A stretch of DNA of 64,000 nt, from assembly GCA_035533215.1 (NCBI GenBank), contig DATLUG010000044.1:1-64000 (forward strand), written 5' to 3'. Position 1 is the stretch's first letter. Each line of letters opens with the position of its first letter. Made by a program: the position numbers and the translations under genes. The notes beneath the pieces are model-generated. The model did no database searches. It was not told where the DNA came from and saw only the letters and a program-made list of their open reading frames with translations. This stretch comes from DAHUZL01 sp035533215. GTDB lineage: Bacteria > Chloroflexota > Dormibacteria > Aeolococcales > Bog-877. Below are positions 52,248 through 60,548 of the stretch, one piece after another.

Positions 52248-53441
52248 ATGATGTGGGCGCAGGACGTCGTCGTGGTGGGCGGCTGCGGTCACGTCGGGCT
52301 GCCCCTGGCGCTGGCCCTGGCGGATCGGGGCGCCCGCGTCACCGCCTATGACCACGACGCCAGGGCGGTGGCCGGGGTGCTCGCAGGCCGGATGCCCTTT
52401 CTCGAGCACGGCGCCGAGCCGGTGCTGGCTCGAGTGCTCGCCGCCCGCCGGCTCACCGCCACCACCGACCCCGCTGCGGTGGCGGCGGCGGAGCACGTGG
52501 TGGTGGTGGTGGGCACCCCCATCGACGAGCACCTCAACCCCGAGACCATGGCGCTGCCGCACGCGATCGAGGCGCTCGCCCCCCACCTCCGGGCCGGCCA
52601 GCTCCTGATCCTGCGCAGCACGGTGTACCCGGGGGTGACCCGGCTGGTCGAACGCCGGCTGGAGGAGCTGGGCCTCGCCCTCGACCTCGCCTTCTGTCCG
52701 GAGCGAATCGCCGAGGGACGGGCGCTGGCCGAGCTCTGCTCGCTGCCCCAGATCGTGGCCTCGCGGACGGCCACAGGACGGGAGCGCGCCGCCCGCCTGT
52801 TCCGGCAGCTGACGTCGACCATCGTCGAGCTGGAGCCGGAGGAGGCGGAGCTGGCCAAGCTCTTCACCAACACCTGGCGCTACGTGAAGTTCGCCACCGC
52901 CAACCAGCTCTACATGATCGCCAACGACTTCGGCCTCGACTACGAGCGCATCCGCCGGGCGGCCGCCAGCGACTATCCGCGCGCCGCCGACCTGCCCGGG
53001 GCGGGCTTCACCGCCGGCCCCTGTCTGCTCAAGGACACCATGCAGCTGGCCGCCTTCAACAACAACCAGTTCGCCCTCGGCCAGGCCAGCATGCTGGTCA
53101 ACGAGGGCCTGCCCCTCTACCTGGTGGCCCGCCTGGAGCGCCGATTCGAGCTCTCCCGCCTCACCGTCGGCATCCTCGGGATGGCCTTCAAGGCGGAGTC
53201 CGACGACACCCGCGCCAGCCTCAGCTACAAGCTGCGCCGGATCCTCGCCTTCAAGGCCAGGTCGGTCGTGTGCACCGACCCCCACGTCTCCACCGACCCG
53301 TCGCTGCTGCCCCTGGAGACGGTGCTGGCGCGGGCCGACCTCCTCGTCATCGGAGCGCCCCATGCGGCCTATCGCGGGCTCCGCACCGAGCGCCCGGTGG
53401 TGGACGTCACCGACCTGCTCGGCCGGGGGGTGCTGGTGTGA
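52248..53441 (+). CDS. Nucleotide-sugar (UDP-GlcNAc/ManNAc-type) dehydrogenase
   Basis: 397 residues. Rossmann motif GGCGHVGLPLALALADRG near the N terminus; the catalytic domain has ELAKLFTNTWRYVKFATANQL and the nucleophile Cys259 in GAGFTAGPCLLKD, where the consensus is G-x-G-F-G-G-x-C-x-x-K-D. It oxidises the C6 hydroxyl of a UDP- or dTDP-sugar to the uronic acid with two NAD+. The WecC/TuaD type is indicated; the sugar is unknown. Its stop overlaps the GTG of the glycosyltransferase, beginning a surface-glycan cluster. Confidence 0.92.
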   Translation: MMWAQDVVVVGGCGHVGLPLALALADRGARVTAYDHDARAVAGVLAGRMPFLEHGAEPVLARVLAARRLTATTDPAAVAAAEHVVVVVGTPIDEHLNPETMALPHAIEALAPHLRAGQLLILRSTVYPGVTRLVERRLEELGLALDLAFCPERIAEGRALAELCSLPQIVASRTATGRERAARLFRQLTSTIVELEPEEAELAKLFTNTWRYVKFATANQLYMIANDFGLDYERIRRAAASDYPRAADLPGAGFTAGPCLLKDTMQLAAFNNNQFALGQASMLVNEGLPLYLVARLERRFELSRLTVGILGMAFKAESDDTRASLSYKLRRILAFKARSVVCTDPHVSTDPSLLPLETVLARADLLVIGAPHAAYRGLRTERPVVDVTDLLGRGVLV

Positions 53442-54196
53442 CGCCGCGGGTCTCGGTGATCATCCCCGCCTACAACGAGGGCGAGGCGATCACCGTGTGC
53501 CTGGACCGGATCTTCGAGGCGGTGTCGCTCCCGTGCGAGGTGCTGGTGGTCTGGGACACGCCCCAGGACACCACCGCGGGCCCCGTCCAACGGTACCGGG
53601 AAAAGGAGCCCCGGCTGCGGGGGATCTGCAACGACGGCGGGCTGGGCCCGGCGGCGGCGATCCGGCGGGGGATGCAGGAGGCTCGGGCCGCGGTGGTGGT
53701 GGTGACCATGGCCGATGGCAGCGACGACCCTCAGCAGATCGACCCGCTCGCCCGCCTGGTCGAGCGGGGGGTGGTGATCGCGTCCGCCTCCCGCTACATG
53801 CGGGGCGGCCAGCAGGTCGGCGGTCCACGCCTCAAGGGATGGCTGTCGCGCGGCGCCGGGGTCAGCCTCCACCTGCTCGGTCGGGTCGGCACCCACGACG
53901 CCACCAACTCGTTCAAGGCGTATGCGCGGACGTTCCTGCTGGAGGCCGGGATCGAGGCCGACGCCGGGTTCGAGCTGGGGATCGAGATGGTGGCGAAGGC
54001 CCGCCGGCTGCGCCGCCCGGTGGCGGAGCTGCCCACCATCTGGCTGGACCGCGCCGCCGGCCAGTCGAACTTCAAGGTGCGCGCCTGGATCCCGCGCTAC
54101 TGGCACTGGTACTGGTATGCGCTGTGGCCGGGGCGGCCGCCGCGGCCGGGACCCCGGCACCGACGGCCGCGAGCCCCCCGCGCGGGGCGGCCGTGA
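53438..54196 (+). CDS. Family 2 glycosyltransferase
   Basis: 252 residues from the GTG at 53438 (overlap with the dehydrogenase stop). GT-A fold: VSVIIPAYNEGEAITVCLDRIFEAV, VVTMADGSDDPQQI (the DxD-like region) and FELGIEMVAKARRLRRPVAELPTIWLDR. This resembles polyprenyl-phosphate or undecaprenyl-linked sugar transferases (DPM1-like), with no membrane helix apart from aromatic WHWYWYALWPG near the end. Acceptor unknown. The Arg/Pro-rich last 20 residues may be unstructured. Confidence 0.9.
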   Translation: MTPRVSVIIPAYNEGEAITVCLDRIFEAVSLPCEVLVVWDTPQDTTAGPVQRYREKEPRLRGICNDGGLGPAAAIRRGMQEARAAVVVVTMADGSDDPQQIDPLARLVERGVVIASASRYMRGGQQVGGPRLKGWLSRGAGVSLHLLGRVGTHDATNSFKAYARTFLLEAGIEADAGFELGIEMVAKARRLRRPVAELPTIWLDRAAGQSNFKVRAWIPRYWHWYWYALWPGRPPRPGPRHRRPRAPRAGRP

Positions 54197-54232
54197 CCCG
54201 GTCGCGGCCGTGACCCGGCCGGGGGCCGAGCG

Positions 54233-55258
54233 ATGCTGACGGTCCTCGTCACCGGTGCCTCCGGCTTCATCGGGGGCTACGTGGCGGAGGAGCTGCTCCG
54301 GCAGGGCCACCACGTCGTGGGACTCGACGACCACTCCAAGTACGGCCGGGTCCAGCGCTCCTACGACGACCATCCGCGCTACCGGCTGGTGGAGGGCGAC
54401 GCCCGCGACCCGGACCTCGTGGCGTCCCTGCTCCGGGGCTGCGACCACTGCATCGCGGGGGCCGCCATGATCGGCGGGATCGCCTACTTCCACCACTACG
54501 CCTACGACCTGCTCGCCAGCAACGAGCGGATCATCGCCGCCACCTGCGACGCGGCCATCCGAGCCCACCGGCAGGGCAGCCTGCGCAAGGTCACCTACCT
54601 CAGCTCGTCGATGGTGTACGAGTCGGCCAGCTCCTGGCCCTCGGCCGAGGGCCAGGAGCTGGCCATCCCGCCCCCGCGCTCCTCCTATGGCTTCCAGAAG
54701 CTGGCGGTCGAGGTCTTCGCACGCGCGGCCCACCAGCAGCACGGCCTCCCCTACACCATCATCCGGCCCTTCAACTGCGTCGGCATCGGCGAGGGACGGG
54801 CGCTGGGCGACGTGGACGTCGACAGTGGCAACGTCAAGCTGGCCCTCAGCCACGTGGTCCCGGACCTGGTCCAGAAGGTGCTGAAGGGCCAAGACCCGCT
54901 CCACATCCTCGGTGACGGCTCCCAGGTGCGCCACTTCACCTATGGCGGCGACCTGGCCCGGGGGATCTGCCAGAGCCTGGAGCACCCGCTGGCCTGGCAG
55001 GAGGACTTCAACCTCTCCACCGACCGCTCCACCACCGTGCTGGCGCTGGCCGAGCTGATCTGGCACCGGGTGCGCGGCGCCGACCAGCCGCTCCGCTACG
55101 TCGCCGACCCCCCCTTCGCCCACGACGTCCAGCGGCGCATCCCGGCGACCGAGAAGGCCCTGCGGCTGCTGGGGTTCCGGGCCGAGACCTCGCTGGAGAC
55201 CATGCTCGACGAGGTGATCCCCTGGGTGGCCCGGCAGGTCGAGCAGGGGACGATCTGA
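54233..55258 (+). CDS. NAD-dependent epimerase/dehydratase (nucleotide-sugar)
   Basis: 341 residues. Extended SDR with TGASGFIGGYV (about 7-17), active-site Ser in YLSSSMVYES and Y152-x3-K156 in SYGFQKLAVE. IRPFNCVGIGEG and LHILGDGSQVRHFTYGGDLARGI match UDP-glucose 4-epimerase-like enzymes acting in polysaccharide synthesis. It probably supplies an activated sugar for the glycosyltransferase encoded upstream. The following membrane protein gene begins in the region of its stop. Confidence 0.92.
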   Translation: MLTVLVTGASGFIGGYVAEELLRQGHHVVGLDDHSKYGRVQRSYDDHPRYRLVEGDARDPDLVASLLRGCDHCIAGAAMIGGIAYFHHYAYDLLASNERIIAATCDAAIRAHRQGSLRKVTYLSSSMVYESASSWPSAEGQELAIPPPRSSYGFQKLAVEVFARAAHQQHGLPYTIIRPFNCVGIGEGRALGDVDVDSGNVKLALSHVVPDLVQKVLKGQDPLHILGDGSQVRHFTYGGDLARGICQSLEHPLAWQEDFNLSTDRSTTVLALAELIWHRVRGADQPLRYVADPPFAHDVQRRIPATEKALRLLGFRAETSLETMLDEVIPWVARQVEQGTI

Positions 55259-55368
55259 CCGGGCGCCCGGGGGCCGGGTCAGAGACCCGGCTGGGGCGAC
55301 GGCGGGGCGCTGCCCTCCTCCACCGTGCCCTGCCGGCCATCGTCCTCGCCCTGGCGGCCGCGGCCACG

Positions 55369-57003
55369 GTGGGGTTCTGGCAGCGGTTCGCGGTGGACGT
55401 GCCCTTCGAGGACGAGTGGTCGATCGTGACCGTGCTCCGCCGGCTCGGCCAGGGTCACCTCACCCTGGGCGCGCTCTGGGCGCAGCACAACGAGAACCGG
55501 ATGCTGGTCCCCCGCCTGATCGCGATCGCCCTCGCCGGTCCCACCCGGTACGACACCCGCGCCGACATGCTGTTCGGGATCGCCCTGCTGCTGGCGGCGG
55601 CCGTGCTGCTGGTGCCGGTGGCGGCCCGGATCGGGCTGCGGTCGTGGTGGTGGGCGGTGCCGCCGGCGGCGGTGCTGCTCAGCTGGGTCCAGGTGGAGAA
55701 CCTGCTCTGGGGTTTCCAGCTGGCCTGGTACCTGATCCTGGCGGGGCTGCTGGCCGTCGTCGTCTGCCTGGCCCGCAGCCCTCTACCCCGGTGGGGGTTC
55801 TGGATCGCCGCCGGGACCGCGGTGGTCGCCTCGTTCTCCTCGCTCCCGGGGCTCTTCCTCTGGCCCTGCGGCCTCCTCCTGCTCGCCGGCCGCGGGGTCC
55901 GGCCGCGGCAGAGGTGGGGATGGCTCGGCCTGGGCACCGCGACGACGCTGGCCTACCTCTTCCGGTACCACAGCGTCGGAGCCGCCGTCTCCGGCGCCCG
56001 CGCCCGGTCCGCCCTCAGCGACCCCGTCGGCGCGGTGCGCTATCTCCTGGAGGCGGTCGGGAGCGTCGTCCGGTGGCCGGCTCCGGGGGTGACCCCGCTG
56101 ACGCCGGTCGCCGCCCCCGCGGCCGTTCCCACCGAGGTGCTGGGGGGGTGCATCCTCGCCCTGGCGGCCCTGGTCGTCCTGGGGTCGGTGCGGCTGGGCT
56201 GGCGCGAGCGCGACCTCCTCGTCCCGGCCTGCCTGCTCGCCTTCGCGCTGCTCTTCGACCTGGCGCTGGTGGCCGGGCGGCTCGCGCTCGGCGTCGCCCA
56301 GGCGGCCAGCTCCCGCTACACGACCTACGACCTCCTCTGGCTGGTCGGGATCTGGTTCGGCCTCGCCGCGATCGGGCGCCGGCTGGGCTGGCGCCGCCCT
56401 CCCGCCCTGGGCGTCGCCCTGGCGGCCTGCCTGGCTCTGCTCGGCGTCCAGGTCGGCCTCGCCATCCCGTTCGGGTGGCAGGCGGCGGGGGCGATCGCCG
56501 GACGGCGCCGGGAGGCCGCCGAGATCGTGGTCGCGTACCCCTCTGTCCCCCGCCCCCTGGTGCGCGCCTTCCTGTACCCGGCACCGCCCCGGCTGCGCGC
56601 CGACGTGCGCTTCCTGGCCCGCCGGCACCTCAGCCTCTTCGCCGGCCACGGCGCCCGCCTCGACCGCGCGACCGGCATCGTCCCCGGGGGGCGGCCGGGG
56701 CGGCTGCTGCGGGCCCCGGCCCGGCTGGCCGCCGCCCTGGGGCCGGGAACCCCGGCACGGCGGGCCTGGACCGTCCTCTCCAGCCTGTATGACGCACTGC
56801 CGTGGCTCCGGGCTGCGTACCCGGCCCGCGCCCGGGCGTTCCCCGCCGACCTCCTCGGCTGGGCCGCCGGGGCCGGCCTCCGCCGCCGGGAGACGGGTCT
56901 GTACCTCGCCCCGGTGCGGAGGGCGGTGGTCCGGCTCCTGTGTGCGCTCCCGGGCGCCCAGCGGCGGCGGGGCGCTCCGGCCCCGGTCAGTCGACCGGGC
57001 TGA
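55369..57003 (+). CDS. Polytopic membrane protein, glycan-cluster member
   Basis: 544 residues from the GTG at 55369. About ten hydrophobic helices alternate with short loops (MLFGIALLLAAAVLLVPVAARIG; WVQVENLLWGFQLAWYLILAG). The periplasmic-looking motif FEDEWSIVTVL and the layout recall PMT/GT-C-like membrane transferases, but I cannot fix the family. The reading frame stays open upstream through another hydrophobic segment (HRALPAIVLALAAAATV) to about 55255, so translation probably starts earlier, possibly at a CTG near the epimerase stop. It overlaps the end of the convergent DUF2017 gene by 17 bp. Confidence 0.7.
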   Translation: MGFWQRFAVDVPFEDEWSIVTVLRRLGQGHLTLGALWAQHNENRMLVPRLIAIALAGPTRYDTRADMLFGIALLLAAAVLLVPVAARIGLRSWWWAVPPAAVLLSWVQVENLLWGFQLAWYLILAGLLAVVVCLARSPLPRWGFWIAAGTAVVASFSSLPGLFLWPCGLLLLAGRGVRPRQRWGWLGLGTATTLAYLFRYHSVGAAVSGARARSALSDPVGAVRYLLEAVGSVVRWPAPGVTPLTPVAAPAAVPTEVLGGCILALAALVVLGSVRLGWRERDLLVPACLLAFALLFDLALVAGRLALGVAQAASSRYTTYDLLWLVGIWFGLAAIGRRLGWRRPPALGVALAACLALLGVQVGLAIPFGWQAAGAIAGRRREAAEIVVAYPSVPRPLVRAFLYPAPPRLRADVRFLARRHLSLFAGHGARLDRATGIVPGGRPGRLLRAPARLAAALGPGTPARRAWTVLSSLYDALPWLRAAYPARARAFPADLLGWAAGAGLRRRETGLYLAPVRRAVVRLLCALPGAQRRRGAPAPVSRPG

Positions 57004-57451
57004 CGGCGAGGAGCTCCTGCTGGATCCAGCCGAGGGCGTGGAGGGCGGCGTAGGGAGGGCGGGCATGGTCGGAGGGGACGAGCCGGTCCTCCCAGCCGTC
57101 GTCGTGGATCCCGATCTCGCCGGCGAGGGCGACCCGCAGGGCGTTGCAGGCCCGCAGCCAGGCCTCCACCTCGCTCCGGCCAAGGCAGCTGACCGGTCCC
57201 GTCTCCTGCAGGGCCCGCCGGACCGTGGCCAGGGCGGCCGACCGCGCCGCCTCCAGGTCCGGCCCGGTGAGCCGGCGGTACTCGGCCTCCAGCTGCTCGG
57301 CATCCGGGTAGGCGGCGGGCGACACCCGCGGCGAGCTCGCCGCCAGCGGCTCCAGCTGGTCGACAAGGTTCGCCAGGGCCTCCCGCTCCGAGGGACCCAG
57401 CTCCAGCTCGGCGCCCTCGTGGCCGTCGCCCCGGGCGCGGATCACGGCCAC
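56987..57451 (-). CDS. DUF2017 family protein
   Basis: 154 residues from the GTG at 57451, 2 nt after the ClpS stop. The pattern ELGPSEREALANLVDQLEPL, AYRRLTGPDL-like EYRRLTGPDLEAARSAAL, then ACNALRVALAGEIGIHDDGWE and PPYAALHALGWIQQELLAV defines the actinobacterial DUF2017 family, almost always encoded next to ClpS. Mostly helical and soluble. It may be a partner of the ClpS/Clp adaptor system, but the biochemical role is unknown. Confidence 0.88.
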   Translation of the reverse strand: MAVIRARGDGHEGAELELGPSEREALANLVDQLEPLAASSPRVSPAAYPDAEQLEAEYRRLTGPDLEAARSAALATVRRALQETGPVSCLGRSEVEAWLRACNALRVALAGEIGIHDDGWEDRLVPSDHARPPYAALHALGWIQQELLAVSPVD

Positions 57452-57453
57452 GG

Positions 57454-57750
57454 TCAGGGACGGGCCACGGTCGCCTGGAGCCCGTGGGCGTGGAGCTGGG
57501 CGACCGCGATCTCGGCGCGCTCCCGGGGGCCGCTGGCGACCACGGCCCGCCCCGCGTGGTGCACCTCGAGCATGAGACGGGTGGCGGTGGGCTCGTCGTA
57601 GCCGAAGATCCGGCGCAGGACGAAGACCACGTACGACATGAGCGTGACCGGGTCGTTCCACACGACGACCTCCCACGGCCGGTCGTGGGCGCTGGCCTCC
57701 CCCCCGGCGGGGGCCTCCGTCCGCTCCGGCGCTGAGACCTGCTCCACCAT
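57454..57750 (-). CDS. clpS: ClpS, ATP-dependent Clp protease adaptor
   Basis: 98 residues. The adaptor core has WEVVVWNDPVTLMSYVVFVLRRIFGYDEPTATRLMLEVHHAGRAVV in pieces, with the N-end-rule pocket residues N-D and the M-x-x-VH-x-x-G pattern. ClpS hands proteins with bulky N-terminal residues to ClpAP/ClpCP. The ATG has a TACGGT box 6 nt upstream, so it is probably leaderless. Linked to DUF2017 by 2 nt. Confidence 0.95.
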   Translation of the reverse strand: MVEQVSAPERTEAPAGGEASAHDRPWEVVVWNDPVTLMSYVVFVLRRIFGYDEPTATRLMLEVHHAGRAVVASGPRERAEIAVAQLHAHGLQATVARP

Positions 57751-57756
57751 GGGGAT

Positions 57757-57762
57757 ACCGTA
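57757..57762 (-). promoter_or_regulatory. -10 box TACGGT of clpS
   Basis: TACGGT lies 6 nt before the clpS ATG at 57750. Confidence 0.55.
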
Positions 57763-57792
57763 GCGCGCAGGGGGCCGGGGCGCGGTCCTTCG

Positions 57793-58437
57793 TCAGTCGG
57801 CGGCGCTGACGGCGGCCACCGGCTCCTCGGCGAGGAGCCAGCGCTCCAGCCAGTTCTGGCCGAGGGTGAAGAGGAGGAGCACCGCCACCGCCCCGATCAC
57901 CGCCACCAGCAGCCCCGCGTAGCTGATCTGGTCGGTGTAGCGGGCGAAGGTTCGGCCGATCAGGAACGCCACCAGGCTGTACGACGTCGTCCAGGCCGCC
58001 CCGCCGGCGAGGTTGAAGGCGACGAACCGCTGCCAGCGCACCCGGGAGAGCCCGGCGACGAACGGCACCGTGATCCGCAGGGCCGCCACGAAGCGGGCGA
58101 TGAAGATCGTCTTGCCGCCGTGGCGGGCGAAGAAGCGCTGGGCGAGGTGGACCCACCTGCCGACGAAGGGGAGCAGGGGCAGGAGGCGGGCGACCACCCA
58201 GGCGCCCGCATAGCGGCCGATCAGGTAGCCGCAGTTGTCCCCGATCACGGCGCCCCCGAACCCGGCCAGGATCACGAGCCCGATGCTGAGATGGCCGGCG
58301 CCGGCCCAGACCGCCCCCGCGATCATCACCGTGTCGCCGGGGAAGGGGACCCCCAGGCATTCAGCGGTGACCGCCAGGAAGATCACCAGGTAGCCGTAGG
58401 TGTGGACGAGATGGAAGAGGGTGGCGTCCGACGGCAC
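57793..58437 (-). CDS. DedA family membrane protein
   Basis: 214 residues from the GTG at 58437. DedA/SNARE-associated fold: FPGDTVMIAGAVWAG, GAVIGDNCGYLIGRYAG, FFARHGGKTIFIARFVAALRITVPFVAGLSRVRWQRFVAFNLAGGAAWTTS in pieces, with the conserved Glu-x-x-x-x-P and F-x-R-F-x-P-x-x-R-like segment. DedA proteins flip undecaprenyl phosphate or phosphatidylethanolamine and support membrane potential. Start set by a TAGACT box 6 nt upstream. Confidence 0.94.
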   Translation of the reverse strand: MPSDATLFHLVHTYGYLVIFLAVTAECLGVPFPGDTVMIAGAVWAGAGHLSIGLVILAGFGGAVIGDNCGYLIGRYAGAWVVARLLPLLPFVGRWVHLAQRFFARHGGKTIFIARFVAALRITVPFVAGLSRVRWQRFVAFNLAGGAAWTTSYSLVAFLIGRTFARYTDQISYAGLLVAVIGAVAVLLLFTLGQNWLERWLLAEEPVAAVSAAD

Positions 58438-58443
58438 GCCCGC

Positions 58444-58449
58444 AGTCTA
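58444..58449 (-). promoter_or_regulatory. -10 box TAGACT of the DedA gene
   Basis: TAGACT lies 6 nt before the GTG at 58437. Confidence 0.55.
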
Positions 58450-58546
58450 CGGGAGCGCGGCCGACGGTCCGCCCGGCCCTCGGGGCGTCCGCTGGCCCCG
58501 CCGCCCGGGGCGGGGGGCCCACCCGCCCGCGCCGGCAGACGCCGTG

Positions 58547-58552
58547 TACGCT
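58547..58552 (+). promoter_or_regulatory. -10 box TACGCT of the sulfocyanin-like gene
   Basis: TACGCT lies 7 nt before the ATG at 58560. Confidence 0.55.
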
Positions 58553-58559
58553 GGGCGCG

Positions 58560-59441
58560 ATGGCCCGTCCCGTGATCCGAGCGGCGGCCCTCGGCGGCTG
58601 CCTCCTCGCCACCGCGCTGGCCGTCGCCGCCTGCGGCGGGGGGCCGCGCAACTCGCCGCCCACCGGGGTGGGCTGCTCGCTGACGGTGACGCTGCCGTTC
58701 GTCGGCGGCCGACCCGCCGCCGCGGTGACGGCCCGGGTCGGGGGGCGAGCCTCCTCCCTCGCGCGGCCGATCGACACCCTGCTCGTCCCCTGCGGCCTGA
58801 CGGCGCACCTCCAGCCGACCCAAGGGAGCCGCGGGACCCTCACCGGGTGGAGGGTCGACGGGCAGCAGCGGGGCACGCCGACGATCGCGGTCCTGGTCGA
58901 CGGGCTCCTCGCCGCCACCGCCGAGGTGCGGCTCCCGGCTCCGGCGGCGACGCCGACGGCGACCCCGGGCGCCGCCCCGACCGCGACCCCCGTTGCGGGC
59001 GCCCCTCCCACGGCGGCGCCGACACCGGTCGCCCTCGACCGCTGGCTGACGTACGACGCCGCCACCCGGACCGCGACCCTGCGGCTCGTCGCCGGCTACG
59101 GGAAGGTGAACGGGGGGCTCGACTTCGACGGCCTGACCGCGGGAGCGCTCCGGGTCGGGGTCCCCACCGGCTGGACGGTGGTGGTCGACCTCCGCAACGT
59201 CGCCGCGATCCCCCACTCGGCGGCGGTGGTCACCGCCTCTGGCACCGCCCCCGTGTTCGCGGGCGCGGCGGTCGCGGACCCCGTCAAGGGGGTGGCCCCC
59301 GGCGGGCGGGCCAGCTTCCGCTTCGTCGCGAGCGCGGCCGGCTCCTACCGGATCGCCTGCCTGGTCCCGGGCCACGAGGCGGCCGGGATGTGGGCTGCCC
59401 TCACCGTCACCGCCGGCGGCCTGCCCACGATCCACCTGTAG
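58560..59441 (+). CDS. Sulfocyanin-like blue copper lipoprotein
   Basis: 293 residues. A signal peptide ends at lipobox LAVAAC (Cys25), so the protein is a membrane-anchored lipoprotein outside the cell. Residues 39-125 form a separate small domain with two Cys, followed by a Pro/Thr/Ala linker (about 126-157). The C-terminal cupredoxin domain resembles sulfocyanin: YGKVNGGLDFDG, VPTGWTVVVDLRN, and copper ligands His219 (AIPHSAAVV), Cys267, His272 and Met277 (CLVPGHEAAGM). It would carry single electrons to a terminal oxidase or another acceptor. No oxidase genes are in the window. Confidence 0.9.
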   Translation: MARPVIRAAALGGCLLATALAVAACGGGPRNSPPTGVGCSLTVTLPFVGGRPAAAVTARVGGRASSLARPIDTLLVPCGLTAHLQPTQGSRGTLTGWRVDGQQRGTPTIAVLVDGLLAATAEVRLPAPAATPTATPGAAPTATPVAGAPPTAAPTPVALDRWLTYDAATRTATLRLVAGYGKVNGGLDFDGLTAGALRVGVPTGWTVVVDLRNVAAIPHSAAVVTASGTAPVFAGAAVADPVKGVAPGGRASFRFVASAAGSYRIACLVPGHEAAGMWAALTVTAGGLPTIHL

Positions 59442-59467
59442 CCGGGCCCCGCGCACGCGCGGCCCGG
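59442..59467. terminator. GC-rich hairpin between convergent genes, probable bidirectional terminator
   Basis: A 12-bp stem with one mismatch (CCGGGCCCCGCG against CGCGCGGCCCGG) closes a 2-nt loop. It begins at the stop codon of the sulfocyanin-like gene and lies 22 bp from the end of the convergent Kelch gene. No U-tract. Confidence 0.6.
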
Positions 59468-59489
59468 GCTCGGACCGGCGCCGCCCCGG

Positions 59490-60548
59490 TCAGCCGACGC
59501 GGAGCTCGATGACGGTGTCCAGCGGGAGGGGGTCCTCCCCGCCCACCACATACGTCACCCGCCCCACGGTCGCCACCGCCGGCGCGGCGACGGCCCGAGG
59601 GAGGGTGCCGACGCGCCGCAGCCGGCCGGACCCTGGGTCGAGCCGCCAGACGGCGGAGCTGGGCCGGCCGTCGACCTCGCCACCGATCACCAGCAGCGCA
59701 CCGTCGCGAACGGTCGCGGCGGCATGGTCGAGGGTGAACGGCAGATGCCCGACCACCGCCGCCGCCCCGGTGCGGGTGTCGATCCGCTGGATCGCCCGGC
59801 CGGTCCGCCCGCCGGAGCCGCCGATCACGAAGAGGTCGGGGCCGAGCGCCCCGACCGCCGCGTACCGCACCGGCCGTGGCAGGCTGGCGACCGGCCGGAA
59901 CGTCCTCCCGTCGGTGGTCGCCAACACCGGGGCGTCCAGGCCGGCCCCATCGCTGCCGCCCACCAGATAGATGACGCCGGCGATGGTGGCCGTGGCCAGG
60001 TCCGCCCGCGGCTGCGGGAGCCGCGACCACGTCGCGGCCCGCGGTGCGGCGGTCCCGAAGGACTGCACCAGGTCGTAGACCGTCGTCGACCCGCCCCCGA
60101 AGACGAGGAACCGCCCGCCCGAGGCGGCGCCGGCAGCATCGTGGGTCGGTCGGACCAGGGTTCCGACCCGGTCGGCGCGCCCGGTGCGCGGGTCGATGCG
60201 CACGATCGCCGACGTGGAGGTGTCGGCCGCCGTCAGGCCGCCGACGACCAGCAGGTCGGCCCCGTCGGGGAGCACGACGGCCCGCGAGAGCGGGGCCGCC
60301 AGCGTCCACGGGGCCAGGCGTGCAGCGATCGACGCCGGCAGCCGGCCGGCACCCACCCGCACCGGCGGCCGCCCGCGGGGGTGGGCATGGGAGCGGCCCT
60401 GCGCCCTGGTCCCGCCGCAGCCGGCAGCAAGGAGGCAGACCGCTGTCCAGAGGACGGCGGCCGCTCGGCGGCGCCGGCCGGCCCTGGAGGCTGACGGCAC
60501 CCCCCGGGCGGTCCGACGGGTGGGGGCTGGCCGGAGCGCCATCGTCAC
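59490..60548 (-). CDS. Kelch-repeat beta-propeller lipoprotein
   Basis: 352 residues. A basic N terminus and hydrophobic core end at CLLAAGC, a lipobox. The rest consists of about six kelch-type repeats, recognisable as LLVVGGL, FLVFGGGSTTVYDL, IYLVGGSDGAG, LFVIGGSGGRTG, LLVIGGEVDGR and TYVVGGEDPL. It forms an extracellular propeller, probably for binding; no catalytic motif is visible. The ATG overlaps the stop of the upstream propeller gene. Confidence 0.88.
   Translation of the reverse strand: MTMALRPAPTRRTARGVPSASRAGRRRRAAAVLWTAVCLLAAGCGGTRAQGRSHAHPRGRPPVRVGAGRLPASIAARLAPWTLAAPLSRAVVLPDGADLLVVGGLTAADTSTSAIVRIDPRTGRADRVGTLVRPTHDAAGAASGGRFLVFGGGSTTVYDLVQSFGTAAPRAATWSRLPQPRADLATATIAGVIYLVGGSDGAGLDAPVLATTDGRTFRPVASLPRPVRYAAVGALGPDLFVIGGSGGRTGRAIQRIDTRTGAAAVVGHLPFTLDHAAATVRDGALLVIGGEVDGRPSSAVWRLDPGSGRLRRVGTLPRAVAAPAVATVGRVTYVVGGEDPLPLDTVIELRVG

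Noticed and set aside
50184..53363. A 1059-codon open frame on the minus strand
   Set aside because: It is antisense to aminopeptidase P and the nucleotide-sugar dehydrogenase; compositional shadow only.
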